In this document: piece by piece, positions 62,453 to 64,000 of the stretch | Layout: every line of letters starts with the position of its first letter | Numbering within the stretch: position 1 is the stretch's first letter | Assembly (NCBI GenBank): GCA_030765055.1 | Contig: CM060947.1 | Span: 103,871,619 to 103,935,618 of the forward strand | DNA: 64,000 nucleotides | From: Mantis religiosa | Taxonomy: Eukaryota > Arthropoda > Insecta > Mantodea > Mantidae | Reading direction: 5' to 3' | Translations under genes and position numbers: made by a program | The notes under the pieces: generated by a model | What the model saw: the letters and a program-made list of their open reading frames with translations, nothing else | What the model was told of the DNA's origin: nothing | The model's database searches: none

Positions 62453-62917
62453 TGTGACTTTGTGGGTTCGTGAAATGAAAAGTCCAATTGCACCACTCAA
62501 AAATGTTCTTTATTTCCACCGACTTACAGTTAAACACAATTACGATTCACCAGTTCGTCCGTTACAATTCCACTTGCACTCGCGATTACGTAAACTCCTC
62601 CGACGCAAGTACGCAGTCCGTCCTCTCACTGGGCGCTCCTCACAACTGTTCGCCAAACACTGACTGACTGACTCACCCAATTCAATCACTGCAGCCCTTT
62701 TTATAGGAATATCACTGTTTTCTAGAAATATCTGGTTTCAGTGAATTACCGCGAAAGTTCCAGAGGATAGGGGAAGGGGAAAGAGGCGGCCAGCGACAAG
62801 TGATACTCCCCTAATCAACCCTCAGTTAGTGGCTGAGATAGATGAGTGGGTGTGGCCCACATGGCTCTGGTCCCTTCTCAACTGTTGTTGATCTGACTTT
62901 CTGCTAATTGGGTGACA
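62453..62917 (-). repeat. 5' LTR of Gypsy A
   Basis: 465 bp, TGTCACCCAATTAGC to GTCACA on the minus strand, followed by C and the primer binding site TGGTGTCAGG. CCTATAAAAAGGG is the likely TATA box and AATAAAGAAC the poly(A) signal. Confidence 0.92.
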
Positions 62918-62921
62918 TTAT

Positions 62922-63384
62922 TATGACTTTGTGGGTTCGTAGAATTTGAAGTCTTGCTTGCAGAAATTTAAAATACTCTTTAGAGCATTAAACAGAAACT
63001 TTGTACAGCCTTTGCCACCTCTAAAAATGACGTGGCATACACAACAACAGTCAACAAGGTCTCTCATTACTTCACCACAGGTAAACAAATGAAAGAAATC
63101 ACTTGTGCTACACCTCAAATGTCCACACACTCACAACTACTACACAGCTGCACACACAATTAACAACTCGCTAGCAACTGACTCAGCTCTAACACTTGCA
63201 TGGGCTCTTATACCTCCAGTAATTTTCTAGAATGTAATCGATCGTTCGATAATGATCGGAATGCAGCAAAAGAAAGACAAAACTATCTCTATCTCTTTCT
63301 CTCTTGGCAAGCATTTAGTGCTGTCTCTGCCCATGCATAGCTTCAGCTTTACGGCGACTCCAACCAAAATTGCGATCGGCGACA
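62922..63384 (-). repeat. Solo LTR B (Gypsy E/G subfamily)
   Basis: On the minus strand it starts TGTCGCCGATCGCAATT and ends GTCATA. It has no internal region on either side and is flanked by TTAT (62918-62921 and 63385-63388). The left TTAT is shared with Gypsy A. Confidence 0.85.
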
Positions 63385-63388
63385 TTAT

Positions 63389-63920
63389 GCTCCAGTCCAA
63401 AGTTTGAATACATGCATATATCCCTGTTTTTATTGCTTTTTCAATTAATTTCTACTAACTACTGATGATTTAAAACACTAAATTGATAACTTAACTATGA
63501 TACATGTCAGGAGATGCATCATGACATATCAGTCTCTTCTCATTTTAATTTAGAAAGAAGTGTTACAATGGTAGAAAACATATAAGTAGTATTCTCATGA
63601 AGAAAGCAGTATTATTACGAACATGCTTGACAATTAGTCCAGCAAGGCCATTTTGCAGGCAATGGACACACCCTGTTAATTAAAATGGAGAAATTGGGAG
63701 CATGTTTAGATGGTGGAAGGCTTTTGATAGCACTACATAGACATCAATAGCATGTACTTTTCAGTCCCACTGTATGCAGGTAAACAGATTCCGCAAATCT
63801 GTATGTTTCATTTCTTGACATATTTGCATGTGCAGTATAATAGTTACATGTACTTTTTACTTTCAAATGAAGTTATTTAGCTCCAACCCCTCTTTTTCAA
63901 CAGTAATCCTTAATACCTAC
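63389..63920. other. Intron sequence, no feature recognised
   Basis: AT-rich sequence between solo LTR B and the splice donor of the QTRT2 exon. Confidence 0.5.
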
Positions 63921-64000
63921 CACAGTAGCTTCAATAACTGGTCCCACACTTTCCAGAGAAAGATGCTCCACTTCAGGACCATTGCTATGCAGACCATCAA
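63921..64000 (-). CDS. QTRT2: QTRT2 exon, 3' part (continues past right edge)
   Basis: The last 80 nt of an exon are read on the minus strand, ending at donor GTAGGTATT with phase 0. It encodes DGLHSNGPEVEHLSLESV then GPVIEATV, directly preceding KHLPSDKIR in the next exon. From memory, the vertebrate protein reads LDGFQGNPTTLEARLRLLSS, VTAELPEDKP over the same boundary, and the DGxxxNG-like motif is shared. The segment is short, so identity rests on continuity with the next exon. The acceptor and earlier exons lie outside the window. Confidence 0.87.

Larger units (their letters stand above)
58618..62917 (-). mobile_element. Ty3/Gypsy element A: recent, RT-deleted
   Basis: LTRs are alike (roughly 95 percent by eye apart from one 40-bp gap). 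TTAT flanks both sides (58614-58617 and 62918-62921), and the primer binding site and purine-rich tract are intact. The internal region is about 3.3 kb instead of the roughly 5 kb expected, because protease joins directly to the end of RNase H. It is inserted immediately next to solo LTR B. Confidence 0.93.

Noticed and set aside
33741..62917. env-like gene (retrovirus-type element) in any Gypsy copy
   Set aside because: In every copy with a 3' end, integrase is followed directly by the purine-rich tract and LTR.
1..64000. CRISPR arrays, operons, prophage or other prokaryotic systems
   Set aside because: The window is clearly eukaryotic, with spliced exons and retrotransposons; the repeats are TEs and tandem repeats.

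Overview
The window is eukaryotic and lies entirely inside one host gene that is swollen with transposable elements (TEs). Four coding exons on the minus strand (63921-64000, 45903-46057, 17506-17694, 3249-3374) join in compatible phase, with GT/AG splice sites, into the C-terminal half of QTRT2 (QTRTD1), the accessory subunit of queuine tRNA-ribosyltransferase. The three introns between them are about 14.1, 28.2 and 17.9 kb and are filled mostly by TEs. Earlier exons lie beyond the right edge, and at least one last exon lies beyond the left edge. The intron sizes and the TE spectrum (EN+ Penelope-like elements, CR1, I-like and RTE/Daphne-like LINEs, Ty3/Gypsy, mariner/Tc1 and tRNA-derived SINEs) suggest a large-genome arthropod, probably an insect. 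The species cannot be named from sequence alone.

Layout. 1-2908: an I-like LINE nested in a minus-strand Gypsy (E) with its 5' LTR. 3249-3374: QTRT2 zinc-site exon. 5325-7327: a palindromic Penelope-like element (PLE1) with a 12-bp target duplication and a hammerhead-ribozyme candidate. 7350-14040: a Tc1/mariner relic and an RTE/Daphne-like LINE split by a CR1 whose ORF1 carries 2A-like, PHD and SGNH parts. 16400-21290: LINE relics, two tRNA-derived SINE traces and a QTRT2 exon. 22756-31066: a very large inverted duplication (arms about 3 kb) holding PLE2, mariner fragments and a 313-bp tRNA-like tandem unit. 31465-33340: LINE and mariner relics. 33741-45317: a degraded Gypsy (G) split by a 6-kb I-like LINE. 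45903-46057: QTRT2 exon. 47331-52232: palindromic PLE3, into which a very young, chimeric, non-autonomous Gypsy (F) has inserted. 53150-57575: degraded Gypsy C. 58618-62917: Gypsy A, a gag-protease-integrase element with RT precisely deleted. 62922-63384: solo LTR B. 63921-64000: QTRT2 exon.

The most unusual signals are these. (i) Three diverged Penelope-like families all show the same head-to-head (palindromic) layout; two are flanked by target-site duplications around the whole palindrome, with the inverted arm starting about 40 nt short of the 3' end. (ii) A conserved hammerhead-like fold sits at the 3' end of the PLEs. (iii) Young Gypsy derivatives have lost RT through deletions between short similar sequences, yet keep long open frames and near-identical LTRs. 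(iv) These inverted repeats lie in QTRT2 introns, so the pre-mRNA could fold into long double-stranded RNA.

All family assignments come from reading translations and motifs by eye. No database search or alignment program was run, and identities are estimates.
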